In this document: positions 26,101 through 35,106 of the stretch, piece by piece
How positions within the stretch are numbered: the first letter of the stretch is position 1
Layout: each line of letters opens with the position of its first letter
DNA from: an uncultured Methanomicrobiales archaeon
GTDB lineage: Archaea > Halobacteriota > Methanomicrobia > Methanomicrobiales > Methanospirillaceae
Assembly: GCA_949320185.1 (NCBI GenBank)
Contig: CASGHK010000024.1
Location: 46,925 to 110,924 of the forward strand
DNA: 64,000 bases
Reading direction: 5' to 3'
Translations under genes and position numbers: made by a program
The notes under the pieces: model-generated
Told to the model about the DNA's origin: nothing
The model's database searches: none
What the model saw: the letters and a program-made list of their open reading frames with translations, nothing else

Positions 26101-27061
26101 CGGACTCCCCCCGGATCACCTTCTTGTCGAAGACTCGTTTTATGACGACGAACATCCAGTCCCCGAAGAGATAGACTGAGACCACCCCGCCAAGCACCGT
26201 GACCAGGTTCTTGATCAGGTGGTCGATGAATGCGACGAGGGTTGCCGCAACGTGCGGCATTCCGCCGCGCTCGAGGATCGTCTGGAGCGTGAACTCGTAT
26301 GTGCCGAGCCCGCCCGGGGTGATCGGTACGGCCTTGACCAGGTTGCCGATCACGATGGCGAGGACCACTGTCGGGATGTCCAGCGGCGCCTGGAGCATCA
26401 GGACGACGAAGATGCAGACCGTGACGTCCACGATCCAGATGAAGACCGAGACGCCGCCCAGGACGATGAGAGACCGGACGGAGAGGGAGACGGTCCGGAT
26501 CTCCTCGAGCATCTGCAGGATGAGGGCGATGACCCGGTTCTCCGAGCGTACCCGACCGACCAGGAGGAGCACCAGGAAGAAGAGCGCGCCTCCGACGAGC
26601 GGGATCATGATCATGCTGTAGTACTCGGGAGGAAAGTTCAGGAAGAACGGGACCGAGACCAGGCCCAGGAGCGCGACCGTGAGGATGTCGAAGATCCGCT
26701 CCACCAGGATCGAGGAGAGACCCTGCGAGTAGGTCGTCTCAAACTGGTGCTTGAGGAGGAAGACCCGGACAAGATCACCGAGGCGGGCCGGGATCACCAG
26801 GTTCGCGGTCTGCGACACGAAGATGCAGGCCATCGCGAACCCGAGAGTCGGTCGTACCCCGAGGCCGTTCAGGATCAGGCGGTACCGCCAACCCCGGAGG
26901 GCCCATGCAAGGACACAGACGGCGATCGCTGCCCCCAGGTAGATCGGGACGACGTGCGCGAGCGCCTCGACCAGGTCGGCCCAGATCGGGACCAGCATGT
27001 AGCCGATGATCGCGATTGCGATGATAGTCGGAATGACGATCGCGCTAATCCTTCGCCACAT
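26090..27061 (-). CDS. Lysylphosphatidylglycerol synthase TM-like (UPF0104/YbhN) flippase-type protein
   Basis: Encodes 323 residues with about eight membrane segments. Family marks are 'LRGWRYRLILNGLG', 'QTANLVIPARLGDLVRVFLL', 'ERIFDILTVALLG' and 'AVPITPGGLGTYEF' (about 247-260). Archaeal members often sit beside glycosyltransferases and are thought to move lipid-linked intermediates. Here it follows a GT2 gene (17-bp overlap) and precedes two DUF2298 genes. Confidence 0.85.
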   Translation of the reverse strand: MWRRISAIVIPTIIAIAIIGYMLVPIWADLVEALAHVVPIYLGAAIAVCVLAWALRGWRYRLILNGLGVRPTLGFAMACIFVSQTANLVIPARLGDLVRVFLLKHQFETTYSQGLSSILVERIFDILTVALLGLVSVPFFLNFPPEYYSMIMIPLVGGALFFLVLLLVGRVRSENRVIALILQMLEEIRTVSLSVRSLIVLGGVSVFIWIVDVTVCIFVVLMLQAPLDIPTVVLAIVIGNLVKAVPITPGGLGTYEFTLQTILERGGMPHVAATLVAFIDHLIKNLVTVLGGVVSVYLFGDWMFVVIKRVFDKKVIRGESVGD

Positions 27062-27761
27062 GGAGCTGCCACCAGAGCCGGAAGACGGCGCTTCCCATCT
27101 CGATCACGTCCTTAGGTCGGACCGTGGTGCCGGGCCCCTCGGTCCACCTCACCGGGATCTCCAGGACGGGATACCCGGCGTGCTGCCCCCGGACCAGGAC
27201 CTCGGTGTCCCAGAACCAGTGGGGCGATCGGACCTGGTCGATGATCGGCAGGAGCCGGTCACGGTCGAACGCCTTGAACCCGCACTGGTGGTCGTAGAGA
27301 CGAGAGCCGAGCACGGACCGGACCAGCAGGTTATACCCGCGGCTCGCGAACTCGCGCCCCCCAGACCGGACGATCTGCGAGCTCGGCATCAGACGGGAGC
27401 CGGTCGCGATCGCCGCCCCGTCCCGGATCGCACCCACAAGCTCGGAGAGATGCCGCATGTCGGTCGCGAGATCGACGTCGTAATAGCAGACGATAGGAGC
27501 CTTCGATGCCCGAAACGCGCGGTTGAGGGCTCGACCACGACCGAGTCGCTCGTCCGAATGAAAGAGGCGGACACGGGAGTCCCGACCCTCGTACTCGCGG
27601 ACGAACTCCGCGGAGCCGTCGGTCGAGCCGTCCTCGGCGACAACGAGTTCGAAACGGTCGGAGCACTCTTCGAGGGTCTCGAGAGAGATCGGTATCGCCG
27701 TTCTGAGGGCCGCCAGGTCGTTGAAGACCGGGAGCACTGCCGTCAGTTCAGGGTCATGCAT
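27045..27761 (-). CDS. GT2 family glycosyltransferase (dolichol-phosphate sugar transferase-like)
   Basis: Encodes 238 residues from the ATG at 27761. The GT-A fold shows 'TAVLPVFNDLAAL', 'FELVVAEDGSTDGSAEF' and the metal-binding 'CYYDVDLATD' (DxD-type), then 'GSRLMPSSQIVRS' and 'QCGFKAFDRD', as in DPM1/DPG-synthase-like enzymes that load a sugar on a polyprenyl phosphate. No C-terminal membrane segments. It overlaps the oxidoreductase stop by 8 bp and the flippase-like gene by 17 bp, so the operon is coupled. Confidence 0.88.
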   Translation of the reverse strand: MHDPELTAVLPVFNDLAALRTAIPISLETLEECSDRFELVVAEDGSTDGSAEFVREYEGRDSRVRLFHSDERLGRGRALNRAFRASKAPIVCYYDVDLATDMRHLSELVGAIRDGAAIATGSRLMPSSQIVRSGGREFASRGYNLLVRSVLGSRLYDHQCGFKAFDRDRLLPIIDQVRSPHWFWDTEVLVRGQHAGYPVLEIPVRWTEGPGTTVRPKDVIEMGSAVFRLWWQLHVAKD

Positions 27762-28986
27762 GTGCGGCCCGTCTCCCGACGCAGGTCGCCACCTGTTCAC
27801 CCGCAATGATTGAACCCTCCATCGACCGCTCGGGATAGTTAGGCCACGAGAACATGCCGGCCATGTAGAGACCGTACTGTTCGTAGTTCGGGATCAGACG
27901 GCGGTAGCCCGTCCTGTAGACCGGGCCGGCATACGGGTCCACCTCGAGGTGATGCCAGTGGACCTCGTCACGTGCGACCCTGAACCTCTCGCAGAAGTCG
28001 GAGAGCATCCGTTCGCCGTGTTCGGCTGGCAGCTCTCCCGAGTAGTAGGAGGCGAGGTAGACCAGGTGCTCCCCGTACCGTTCGAACGGGACGAAGTTCG
28101 TGTGCGCAACCACCGCCCCGTAGGGAGCTTCGTCCCGCATGTTCAGCCAGTAGATACCATCGGTGACCTCCCGATCGAGGGCGAGGGTCATGCAGGCAGC
28201 TCCCTGATAGGGGATCGGTTCGAACGGGACACCGCTTGCCGACGCCAGAACCTGGGGGGGGATCGTGGAGATGACGGTGTCATACCGTCTCCCTTCGACC
28301 GCCCAGGTGAGCGTGTCGCGCTGCATCGACGTGACCGGTGTCTCCGTGTGTATCGCGCATCCACGGGCTTCCAGCTCCTCCTGGAGCCGGTCGATCAGGA
28401 CCTGGAAACCGTGCCGGAGATACCCGAGGCGCTCTCCCCCGGGAGTCCGGTTCGACCGGATGGCGATCCGGGAGACCAGCCACGCCGCTGAAACCTGGTC
28501 CCGCATCGGTCCGAACTTGGACCTGAGGAGGGGTTCAAAGAACGAGGTGTAGACCGATCGTCCGACATGATCAAGGATGAACTCCCGTGCCGTCACGTCA
28601 TCGAGCGCTCTTCGGTCCAGTTTTCCCGCCCGGAGAGTCAGCCAGGCGAGGCGAGCCTTGTCCAGGACCGTCAGGTGGGGATAGGAGAGGATCTCGATCG
28701 GGCTCGAAAGAGGGTATGAGCGGCCGTTCACATGGTAGCCCGTGGATCCGGTGAGCCACTCGAGTTCGTCTGAGAGGCCGAGTCGTTCAAGGAGGGCAAG
28801 CAGGTGACGGTCCCCCTCGAAGCAGTGATGATAGAACGATTCGATCGTGTAGGTGCCGCGGTCGATCGAGGAGAGGCAGCCTCCGAGCACAGGTCTTCGT
28901 TCGAAGAGATCGACCTCGTGATCGGTTGGAAGCGAAAGGGCCGCTGCGAGCCCGGTAAGTCCTCCTCCGACAACACAGCACTTCAT
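27754..28986 (-). CDS. FAD-dependent oxidoreductase (amine oxidase/protoporphyrinogen oxidase-like)
   Basis: Encodes 410 residues from the ATG at 28986 (a TTG at 28998 is less likely). The N-terminus 'KCCVVGGGLTGLAAALSL' is a dinucleotide-binding loop, followed by 'VDLFERRPVLGGCLSS', the NAD(P)-binding_8/amino-oxidase pattern. C-terminal 'GLYMAGMFSWPNYPERSMEGSIIAGEQVA' closes the FAD domain. Relatives act on UDP-sugars, polyprenols or porphyrinogens. As first gene of a glycan operon, reduction of a polyprenyl chain or oxidation of a sugar is possible, but the substrate is unknown. Confidence 0.82.
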   Translation of the reverse strand: MKCCVVGGGLTGLAAALSLPTDHEVDLFERRPVLGGCLSSIDRGTYTIESFYHHCFEGDRHLLALLERLGLSDELEWLTGSTGYHVNGRSYPLSSPIEILSYPHLTVLDKARLAWLTLRAGKLDRRALDDVTAREFILDHVGRSVYTSFFEPLLRSKFGPMRDQVSAAWLVSRIAIRSNRTPGGERLGYLRHGFQVLIDRLQEELEARGCAIHTETPVTSMQRDTLTWAVEGRRYDTVISTIPPQVLASASGVPFEPIPYQGAACMTLALDREVTDGIYWLNMRDEAPYGAVVAHTNFVPFERYGEHLVYLASYYSGELPAEHGERMLSDFCERFRVARDEVHWHHLEVDPYAGPVYRTGYRRLIPNYEQYGLYMAGMFSWPNYPERSMEGSIIAGEQVATCVGRRAAHA

Positions 28987-29104
28987 CAGTAGATACAAGG
29001 TTTAATGCAAAAAGGATAAGAACGTTTGTGAAGTTGAATAAAACCTCATAAACGTGAGGGACGCATACTATCTCACACATGGATCCGCTGGAGAGTGTCA
29101 GACG

Positions 29105-30292
29105 ATGAGGGTCTTCTTTATCGGGTTCGGCCAGGCCGGAGGCAAGGTCGTCGACATGTTCATGGAGCAGGACAAGACCCACCTGTTTCGTGCGGTCGTG
29201 GTGAACACAGCCCGAACCGATCTCCTCGGGCTCAGGCACATCCCGATGAAAGACCGGGTGCTGATCGGCCAGACGGTGGTCAAGGGCCACGGTGTCGGGA
29301 CTGAAAACGCCCTCGGTGCGAAGATCACCCGCGACGAGATCGACTCGATCGTGACGGCGATCGAGGGGATAGGGACGCACGATATCGATGCATTCGTTAT
29401 CGTAGCCGGCCTTGGAGGCGGAACCGGATCGGGTGGCACCCCTGTCCTGGCACAGCATCTCAAGACCCTGTACCAGGAGCCGGTCTATACGATCGGCATC
29501 ATCCCGTCCCCGGAGGAGGGACGGCTCTACTCGTACAACGCGGCCCGCTCTCTCACGACCCTGGTCAACGTCGCCGACAACACGTTCATCTTCGACAACG
29601 CGGCCTGGAGAAAGGAGGGTGAGTCGATCAAGACCGCCTACGACCGGATAAATGACGAGATCGTCCGCCGGTTCGGAGTCCTCTTCCGGGCCGGCGAGGT
29701 CGGTCAGCAGGGTGTCGGCGAGATGGTCGTGGACTCGTCTGAGATCATCAACACCCTCCGTGGCGGGGGGCTAACGACGGTCGGTTTTGCCAAAACTGAT
29801 GCCATCAGTGCCCGTCAGAAGCAGCGAGAGGGAACCCTCAGCGCCCTTCTCGGAGGGCTCCGGCGTAAGGAAGGAGCCGAACAGCAGCTCCTGGGCGACG
29901 ACCGTTCGGCAAAGATACTCTCTCTCGTCCGGTCCGCTGTCCTCGGTCGGCTCACCCTTCCCTGCAACTTCCACTCTGCCACGAGGGCCCTGATACTGCT
30001 CGTCGGCCCGCCTGAGGAGATGGACCGGAAAGGAGTTGAGACAGCCCGCTCCTGGATAGAGGAACAGATTGAAGGAGAGGAGATCCGGTCGGGCGACTAC
30101 CCCATTAAATCGAACTACATCGCCGCGATCGTGGTCCTCGCCTCGGTCAGTGACGCCCCCCGCATCCGGGATCTGCTCGAGATGGCAAAGGAGACGAAAG
30201 AGGAACTCGCCAGGCAGAAACCGAACGGACGGACCATGTTCGAGGGCGGTGTCGAACCGCTCTTCGAGAACGATACGGAGAATGCATCATGA
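29105..30292 (+). CDS. cetZ: CetZ-type tubulin/FtsZ-superfamily GTPase
   Basis: Encodes 395 residues from the ATG at 29105, with GGAG 11 bases upstream. The start 'MRVFFIGFGQAGGKVVDMF' and the tubulin signature loop 'GLGGGTGSGG' (about 102-111) identify the archaeal CetZ family rather than FtsZ1/FtsZ2. 'NDEIVRRFG' lies in the T7-loop region. CetZ proteins control cell shape in haloarchaea; in methanogens the role is unproven. The C-terminal tail is charged and ends in a short linker. It is coupled by an ATGA overlap to a secreted membrane-anchored protein. Confidence 0.9.
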   Translation: MRVFFIGFGQAGGKVVDMFMEQDKTHLFRAVVVNTARTDLLGLRHIPMKDRVLIGQTVVKGHGVGTENALGAKITRDEIDSIVTAIEGIGTHDIDAFVIVAGLGGGTGSGGTPVLAQHLKTLYQEPVYTIGIIPSPEEGRLYSYNAARSLTTLVNVADNTFIFDNAAWRKEGESIKTAYDRINDEIVRRFGVLFRAGEVGQQGVGEMVVDSSEIINTLRGGGLTTVGFAKTDAISARQKQREGTLSALLGGLRRKEGAEQQLLGDDRSAKILSLVRSAVLGRLTLPCNFHSATRALILLVGPPEEMDRKGVETARSWIEEQIEGEEIRSGDYPIKSNYIAAIVVLASVSDAPRIRDLLEMAKETKEELARQKPNGRTMFEGGVEPLFENDTENAS

Positions 30293-31428
30293 ACGCTCTC
30301 GTGCGCATCGCCATCGCCATGCTGCTCGTCTGCGCCCTCTCGGCCGCGAGCAGCGCTTTCAAAGTCGAGACCGCCGAGGTCTCGCCCGACGGGGCACTCC
30401 AGGCAGGGGTGCCAGTGACCGTGAACGCAGTCGTCGACTTCCCGGCCATCTCCGGGAGCACGTTCCCGACAGAAGACACCTTCTCGCTCTTCTCCGAACT
30501 GGAAAAGCCGAAATGGTCATGGGCCATCGTGATCAGCGGCAACGAGAACCCGAAGCCCGAGGGATACGGCAAATTCTTCAAGATCAGCGGGTTCGAGCTC
30601 GAGTACCCCAAGGAGACGTCGGTCAAGCTCCGGGTGGTGCTCGAGGGGACAGTACCCCAGGTGAACGCGTCGCAGAACCTCACCGTCCTTCGGTTCCAGT
30701 GGCTCGACCAGTCGAGCAAGGTCCGTGACAACGGGGAGTACAAGATCGAGCGGAAGGTCGTGAATCCCCAGGACGTGACGAGGAACCTTGACCAGGCGCG
30801 AACGGCACTCACGGAACTTCGGGGCGAGATCGACGCGGAGGCTGCGAGGGGCGCGAACACTACCGAGGCAGAACGGATGTATGGTGAGGCAGAGCGTCTC
30901 CTGAACACGGTCACGTCGGCAGATGTCGCGTCCCAGGTAGGAGCGATCGAGCGGATCAATTCCCTGGTCGAAGGGGCGAAGGGAAACCTGGACCGCTCGG
31001 GAGCGGCGGCAGAGATCGACCGGGCTACGACCCAGGTGAAGAATGTCGACGAGATGCTCACGTTCTTCAAGTCCAACAGCGACCTTGCGAATGATCCCCG
31101 TGTCGCCGCTATCACTATCAAGCGCGAGAGCGCCCAGCAGTCCCTGACCAGCGCGATGGACAGCATGACGGACGGAAACTTCAACCAGGCGAGGATCCGG
31201 GCGAACCAATCCGCTGAGAAGGCGCTCGAGGCGTACAACGACTCGGTCGAACTCCGCTCCCACTATGCAGGAGCCCAGGGCACACCCAGCGGATCGAATA
31301 CGACGACGAGTGGAGCGCAACAGGGGAGTGGGATCCTCCCATACATCGTCGTGATCGTCGTGATCGCTCTTGTCGGCCTTGGTGTGGTCCTCTACCAGCG
31401 TCGCAACCGCTGGGACGAGCTCGGATGA
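30289..31428 (+). CDS. Secreted, C-terminally membrane-anchored coiled-coil protein
   Basis: Encodes 379 residues. A cleavable-type signal peptide (about 1-23) is followed by a beta-rich external domain (about 24-150, with 'SGNENPKPEGYGKFFKISGF'), a long helical/coiled-coil region (about 160-320), a Ser/Thr/Gly-rich linker and one C-terminal membrane segment ('LPYIVVIVVIALVGLGVVLY') with a short basic tail inside the cell. The topology exposes most of the protein outside with a small cytoplasmic tail. Its start overlaps the cetZ stop, so the two are made together; a membrane anchor or wall link for CetZ is a reasonable guess only. No family recognised. Confidence 0.75.
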   Translation: MNALVRIAIAMLLVCALSAASSAFKVETAEVSPDGALQAGVPVTVNAVVDFPAISGSTFPTEDTFSLFSELEKPKWSWAIVISGNENPKPEGYGKFFKISGFELEYPKETSVKLRVVLEGTVPQVNASQNLTVLRFQWLDQSSKVRDNGEYKIERKVVNPQDVTRNLDQARTALTELRGEIDAEAARGANTTEAERMYGEAERLLNTVTSADVASQVGAIERINSLVEGAKGNLDRSGAAAEIDRATTQVKNVDEMLTFFKSNSDLANDPRVAAITIKRESAQQSLTSAMDSMTDGNFNQARIRANQSAEKALEAYNDSVELRSHYAGAQGTPSGSNTTTSGAQQGSGILPYIVVIVVIALVGLGVVLYQRRNRWDELG

Positions 31429-31448
31429 TTCGAACCACCACGAAACTC

Positions 31449-31455
31449 TTTTTTT
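31449..31455 (+). terminator. T7 terminator after the cetZ operon
   Basis: A run of seven T begins 20 bp after the stop of the membrane-anchored protein, the expected form of an archaeal intrinsic terminator. The next gene begins 38 bp later. Confidence 0.55.
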
Positions 31456-31492
31456 GATGGAGACCTGCGTCGGAACACCGGTGGTGAATCGC

Positions 31493-32617
31493 ATGGTCGA
31501 GGGCTCATACGACGCGGTGAAGGATCACCTGGAGAGGTTGATCTCTTCCGTCCAGAGAGAACTGGTCGCCGAGACGGAGGCGCTCGGAAGACTCGAGCGT
31601 CGCGATGTCCGGTCGCTCGTCTCGAACCTTATCGTGGCGGACCTTGTCCTCGCAAACGGCCTGCTCTGTCTCATCGTTCCCGAGTACGCCATCTACTGGA
31701 TCACGGCCAGTTTTTTTCTCTACGTAATCAACCCGTTTCTTCTGTTGGTACCCTCAACTGGCACCGTCAGCACCGAAGCGTCGAACGGTTCAGGGGTCCG
31801 GATCACCGAACGCCTGGGTGAGATCGGGCTTGGCGATCATCGCTGGCTGATCGCACGGATCTTCTGGAACTCGTACTTCATCAACAGCCAGCCTCTGGCG
31901 CCGGCATTTCTCGCCGTCTACGGACTCAATATCATCTTCGCCTTCCTCGGAGACTTCGGGGTCCTCGGGTGGCTGATCATATTCCAGTCGGCCGCCATCA
32001 TGCTCTTCTACCTGGCGATCGCCGTCTTTCGACCGTACACCGGCGGGTTCCTCGAGTCCCTGATCGGTATCCAGAACGAAGTCTACCGGAAGATGCACCG
32101 CCATGTCGAACCGCTCTGGAAGGTAATGCTGCCGATTGGCATCGCTGCCGGCTTCGTCGCCCTCATCCTGATTGCAGCCATGCTGCTGCCGGGGTTCACC
32201 CTCGGGGTGATCTGGAACTCCCGGGCCACCGTTACCGGGCTCGGTTTCATCCCGGTCCTCTTCATCCTTGTCTGTCAGGTGATCCTGGTGAGGTACGCCC
32301 AGGGAGAGTCGAGCCGCCGGCTCGCCCGCCAGCTCCGGGAACGAAAGGTCGCCACCCTCAAAAAATACGTCGAGATACCTCTCCTCGAGTGTCAGAAGGC
32401 GATTGACCCGGCCGCACCCTCGAGCCTTGACCGGTACGCCTGTGCGTACTCGGATATCCGTGCGACCTTCTTCTCTTCCAGGGTCTATCGTGTACAGGCA
32501 CAGGACCTTGCCGGTTACCTCCCGATCTGGGTGGTGGTCCCGGACCTCGACATGCTCCTCAATCCAGAGACCATTCGTATACTGGACGAGCGCCCCGATT
32601 CCCGGCAGATCATCTGA
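31493..32617 (+). CDS. Polytopic membrane protein of unknown function
   Basis: Encodes 374 residues from the ATG at 31493, preceded by GGTGGTGA with five bases spacing; longer frames upstream cross the terminator. A helical cytoplasmic start (about 1-45) is followed by about six membrane segments (around 48-68, 72-90, 140-165, 166-185, 220-243 and 252-275) and a soluble C-terminal domain of about 100 residues with 'RQLRERKVATLKKYVEIPLLECQ'. No family recognised. It is on the same strand as cetZ but behind a terminator, so it may have its own promoter. Confidence 0.7.
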   Translation: MVEGSYDAVKDHLERLISSVQRELVAETEALGRLERRDVRSLVSNLIVADLVLANGLLCLIVPEYAIYWITASFFLYVINPFLLLVPSTGTVSTEASNGSGVRITERLGEIGLGDHRWLIARIFWNSYFINSQPLAPAFLAVYGLNIIFAFLGDFGVLGWLIIFQSAAIMLFYLAIAVFRPYTGGFLESLIGIQNEVYRKMHRHVEPLWKVMLPIGIAAGFVALILIAAMLLPGFTLGVIWNSRATVTGLGFIPVLFILVCQVILVRYAQGESSRRLARQLRERKVATLKKYVEIPLLECQKAIDPAAPSSLDRYACAYSDIRATFFSSRVYRVQAQDLAGYLPIWVVVPDLDMLLNPETIRILDERPDSRQII

Positions 32618-32630
32618 GGGAAACGGCAGC

Positions 32631-33161
32631 TCAGGCAGGGGGAACACGACCACCGAGTCCGAGGTCGATCCCACCGAGGTCGGCAAGGGCCCGCAGCCCC
32701 GGACCTTCCATCCTCCACAGGACATGTCCCGCGGCAGCTGCGAGGGAGCCGCCACCCTCCACGGCGCGGCGGAGGGATTCGATGGCAGGCTCGCCGATCC
32801 GGATTAGACCGAGCGCAGCGATGCCACGCAGTTCCGCATCACCCTCCGCCGCGAGAAGCGAGATCAGCGGTTCAACCGCCGCCGCACCGATCTCTGCCAG
32901 AGCGGCACCGGCGTAGCGGCGAAGATCGGGATCGTGATGGTCCTGAAGCGTCCTGACGAGCGGTATTACTGCCGGTTCTCTGATCCTGGAGAGAGCGACA
33001 GCGTAGTACCAGCGGAGATCATCTTCACCGGCGGCGGCAAGCGCCTCGAGAAGCGGCGCAACAGCATCTTCGCCGATCCGTGAAAGCACCTGCACGGCCT
33101 CCCTTCGTGCATTCGTCCCTCCAACCCGGACCTGTCCAATCCAATGCCCAATCGAGTCCAT
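32631..33161 (-). CDS. HEAT-repeat protein (short)
   Basis: Encodes 176 residues from the ATG at 33161. It has four to five HEAT/PBS-lyase-like helical repeats recognisable by 'AVAPLLEALAAAGEDDLRWYYAVALSRI', 'AVIPLVRTLQD' and 'AAVEPLISLLAAEGD'. Such repeats are protein-binding scaffolds; relatives include phycobilisome-lyase-like and peptide-binding proteins. No catalytic residues. It is the second of two HEAT genes in a row on the same strand. Confidence 0.85.
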   Translation of the reverse strand: MDSIGHWIGQVRVGGTNARREAVQVLSRIGEDAVAPLLEALAAAGEDDLRWYYAVALSRIREPAVIPLVRTLQDHHDPDLRRYAGAALAEIGAAAVEPLISLLAAEGDAELRGIAALGLIRIGEPAIESLRRAVEGGGSLAAAAGHVLWRMEGPGLRALADLGGIDLGLGGRVPPA

Positions 33162-33278
33162 ATCAACCAATCCGGCATTCGCCTGCCTCCATACGAAGCC
33201 TGCCGAGTTCAGAGTGATGGATCGCTCGATAGATAAACAATACGAAAAGAGTTGGGAAGACCGGTGACCCGTGAAGGG

Positions 33279-33908
33279 TCAGGCGACCGGGTTGAGTCGG
33301 AGCAGGGCGACTGCCGCTGCTCGCCGGACAGACTCGACAGGGTCCTTGAGGGCGATCAGGAGACCTTCGATCGCCCCCGCCTCCCCAAGCTGGCCGAGGG
33401 AGTCGGCCGCACCTGCGCGGACTCGCGCGTCCGGGTCCTCGAGGGCGATGGTGAGGAGGGGAAGGGCGGGAGATCCAAGTCGCACGAGGGCCGACACAGC
33501 CCGCGTACGAACGAAGCGATCGGTGTCGGCGAGTCGTTCGATGAGGACAGGGGCAGCCCGCAGGTCGCCTATCTCGCCCAGAGCGACACAGGCCTTCCAG
33601 CGGACGTCAGGGTCGTCGGAGGCGACGAGAGGGATCAGGCTATCGAGTGCACAGGGGCCGAGTTTCACGAGGGCTTCTGCCGCTCGCCAGCGGACGCCCT
33701 CCTCGTCGGGCCCCTCGAGGGCGGCGGCGAGGGCGGGCAGTGCAACCGGATTCCGGAGATCACCAAGAGCAGCGATGGCAAGGTGCCGCACAGACGGTTC
33801 GCACCGCGTGAGCAGACGGACGAGACGTGCCGAATCACCCCGCTCGCGCAGGTACGCCACCCGGCGTTCGGGGACGAAGAGGCCGGCGATCAGGTCGTAC
33901 AGGCCCAT
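33279..33908 (-). CDS. HEAT-repeat protein
   Basis: Encodes 209 residues from the ATG at 33908; the upstream extension of the frame is antisense-like and unlike the family. It has about six HEAT repeats ('SVRHLAIAALGDLRNPVALPALAAAL', 'GVRWRAAEALVKLG', 'DVRWKACVALGEIGDLRAAPVLIERL', 'RVRAGAADSLGQLGE'). It begins 34 bp after the aconitase X gene and could be cotranscribed with it. The function is unknown beyond protein scaffolding. Confidence 0.85.
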   Translation of the reverse strand: MGLYDLIAGLFVPERRVAYLRERGDSARLVRLLTRCEPSVRHLAIAALGDLRNPVALPALAAALEGPDEEGVRWRAAEALVKLGPCALDSLIPLVASDDPDVRWKACVALGEIGDLRAAPVLIERLADTDRFVRTRAVSALVRLGSPALPLLTIALEDPDARVRAGAADSLGQLGEAGAIEGLLIALKDPVESVRRAAAVALLRLNPVA

Positions 33909-33942
33909 GCGTGTAGGGGGATGGACGCCGGAGGGGATAAGG

Positions 33943-35106
33943 TCAGCTCGTGGCCACCGCCACGCAGTCCTCGAGCGGTGCAAGGCGCGCCTCTGCCCCA
34001 CACATACTCGGCAGATACGCGTATCCCTTCCCGCTGTTCGTCATGATCGCCCCGTACCGTTCGAGCGCGGGCGAGACGACCATGCAGGTGTCCGCATAAA
34101 CCCGTGCGCCGCTCCGTTCGATCGCAGCGACAGTCACAGCGTGCTCCTGGATCACGCGCCGGGCCGCGAAGACAAAGAGGGGTTTCGTCGTCCTTCGCCC
34201 ATCGAGAAGGGCCGCGATGCGGGCAAGTTCCTCTCCAGAACAATGAGGACATCCGAGGGCAATCGCCTCCACGGGGATTTCGGACCAGACCGCCTCGACC
34301 TCCTCCGCCGTAATGGTGATCGTCTCGAGCTCCGCGGTTTCAAACGGGAAGACCCGTGTCTCAGGGGTGATCCGGTCAACATGGAAGAGGGCGACGGCCC
34401 CAGTTGCGGCCATTGCCGCCCCCAGTGTCTTGAGGCTGTCGCGGTTCGGCCGGATCCCGGAGAAGAACGGTATCCTCGCCCCCACCTCCTTGCCGGCGAG
34501 GACCCCGAGCGCCCCATACCACCCACTGTCGGGAGTGTCGGGGGCCCCCTCGACCCTGATAGCGACCGTCGGACGGCGGTTCTCGACACGGTGAAGGCCA
34601 TAGAAGGGCGTCTTGCCCACCAGGGCGGCGGCGAGCGCCGAGGGGCCGCCCTCGCGGTTGGTCCGCGCACCGATCACCGAGTTCGCGTAACAGACCGCCG
34701 ATGACTCGGACCACGCGAGGTGGTCTCCGTAATTCGTGAGAGAGAGGTAGTAGGGTGTGCAGGTGCACTCGAGCCTGATACCGAGGCGCCGATAGACGCG
34801 GACCACCTCCTCCTGCTTGCGGGCGAAGTCACCCGGGACTCCCATCTCCTGCCACCGCTCCAGGTCCATGCCGACCGGGTTCAGGACGGCAGGGACCACC
34901 GCCCGCGCGTCGAGGGACGAGAGCCATTCAAGGCCCCAGTCCCCAATCGTCTTGTACGACGCGCCGGAGACCTGCGCAGAGGCGATCGGGACGAGTTTCT
35001 CCGCTCCGTAGACGGTCCCGAGTCCTACCAGGAGCTCCATCAGACGCTGCCGGGTCTCTCCGAACTCGCCCGATAGGACGCGCTCGTCGTCGCGATCAAG
35101 CTGCAT
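33943..35106 (-). CDS. Aconitase X large subunit, probable phosphomevalonate dehydratase large subunit
   Basis: Encodes 387 residues from the ATG at 35106. The AcnX catalytic fold is recognised by 'KLVPIASAQVSGASYKTIGDWG', 'TCTPYYLSLTNYGDHLAWSESSAVCYANSVIGARTNREGG', read as separate motifs, and the cysteines in 'GCPHCSGEE' and the C-terminal 'PSMCGAE' that bind the iron-sulfur cluster. In archaea this protein with a small DUF126 subunit dehydrates mevalonate-5-phosphate to trans-anhydromevalonate phosphate. Overlap with a UbiD-family gene (11 bp), the next pathway enzyme, supports this. The small subunit is not in the window. Confidence 0.88.
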   Translation of the reverse strand: MQLDRDDERVLSGEFGETRQRLMELLVGLGTVYGAEKLVPIASAQVSGASYKTIGDWGLEWLSSLDARAVVPAVLNPVGMDLERWQEMGVPGDFARKQEEVVRVYRRLGIRLECTCTPYYLSLTNYGDHLAWSESSAVCYANSVIGARTNREGGPSALAAALVGKTPFYGLHRVENRRPTVAIRVEGAPDTPDSGWYGALGVLAGKEVGARIPFFSGIRPNRDSLKTLGAAMAATGAVALFHVDRITPETRVFPFETAELETITITAEEVEAVWSEIPVEAIALGCPHCSGEELARIAALLDGRRTTKPLFVFAARRVIQEHAVTVAAIERSGARVYADTCMVVSPALERYGAIMTNSGKGYAYLPSMCGAEARLAPLEDCVAVATS

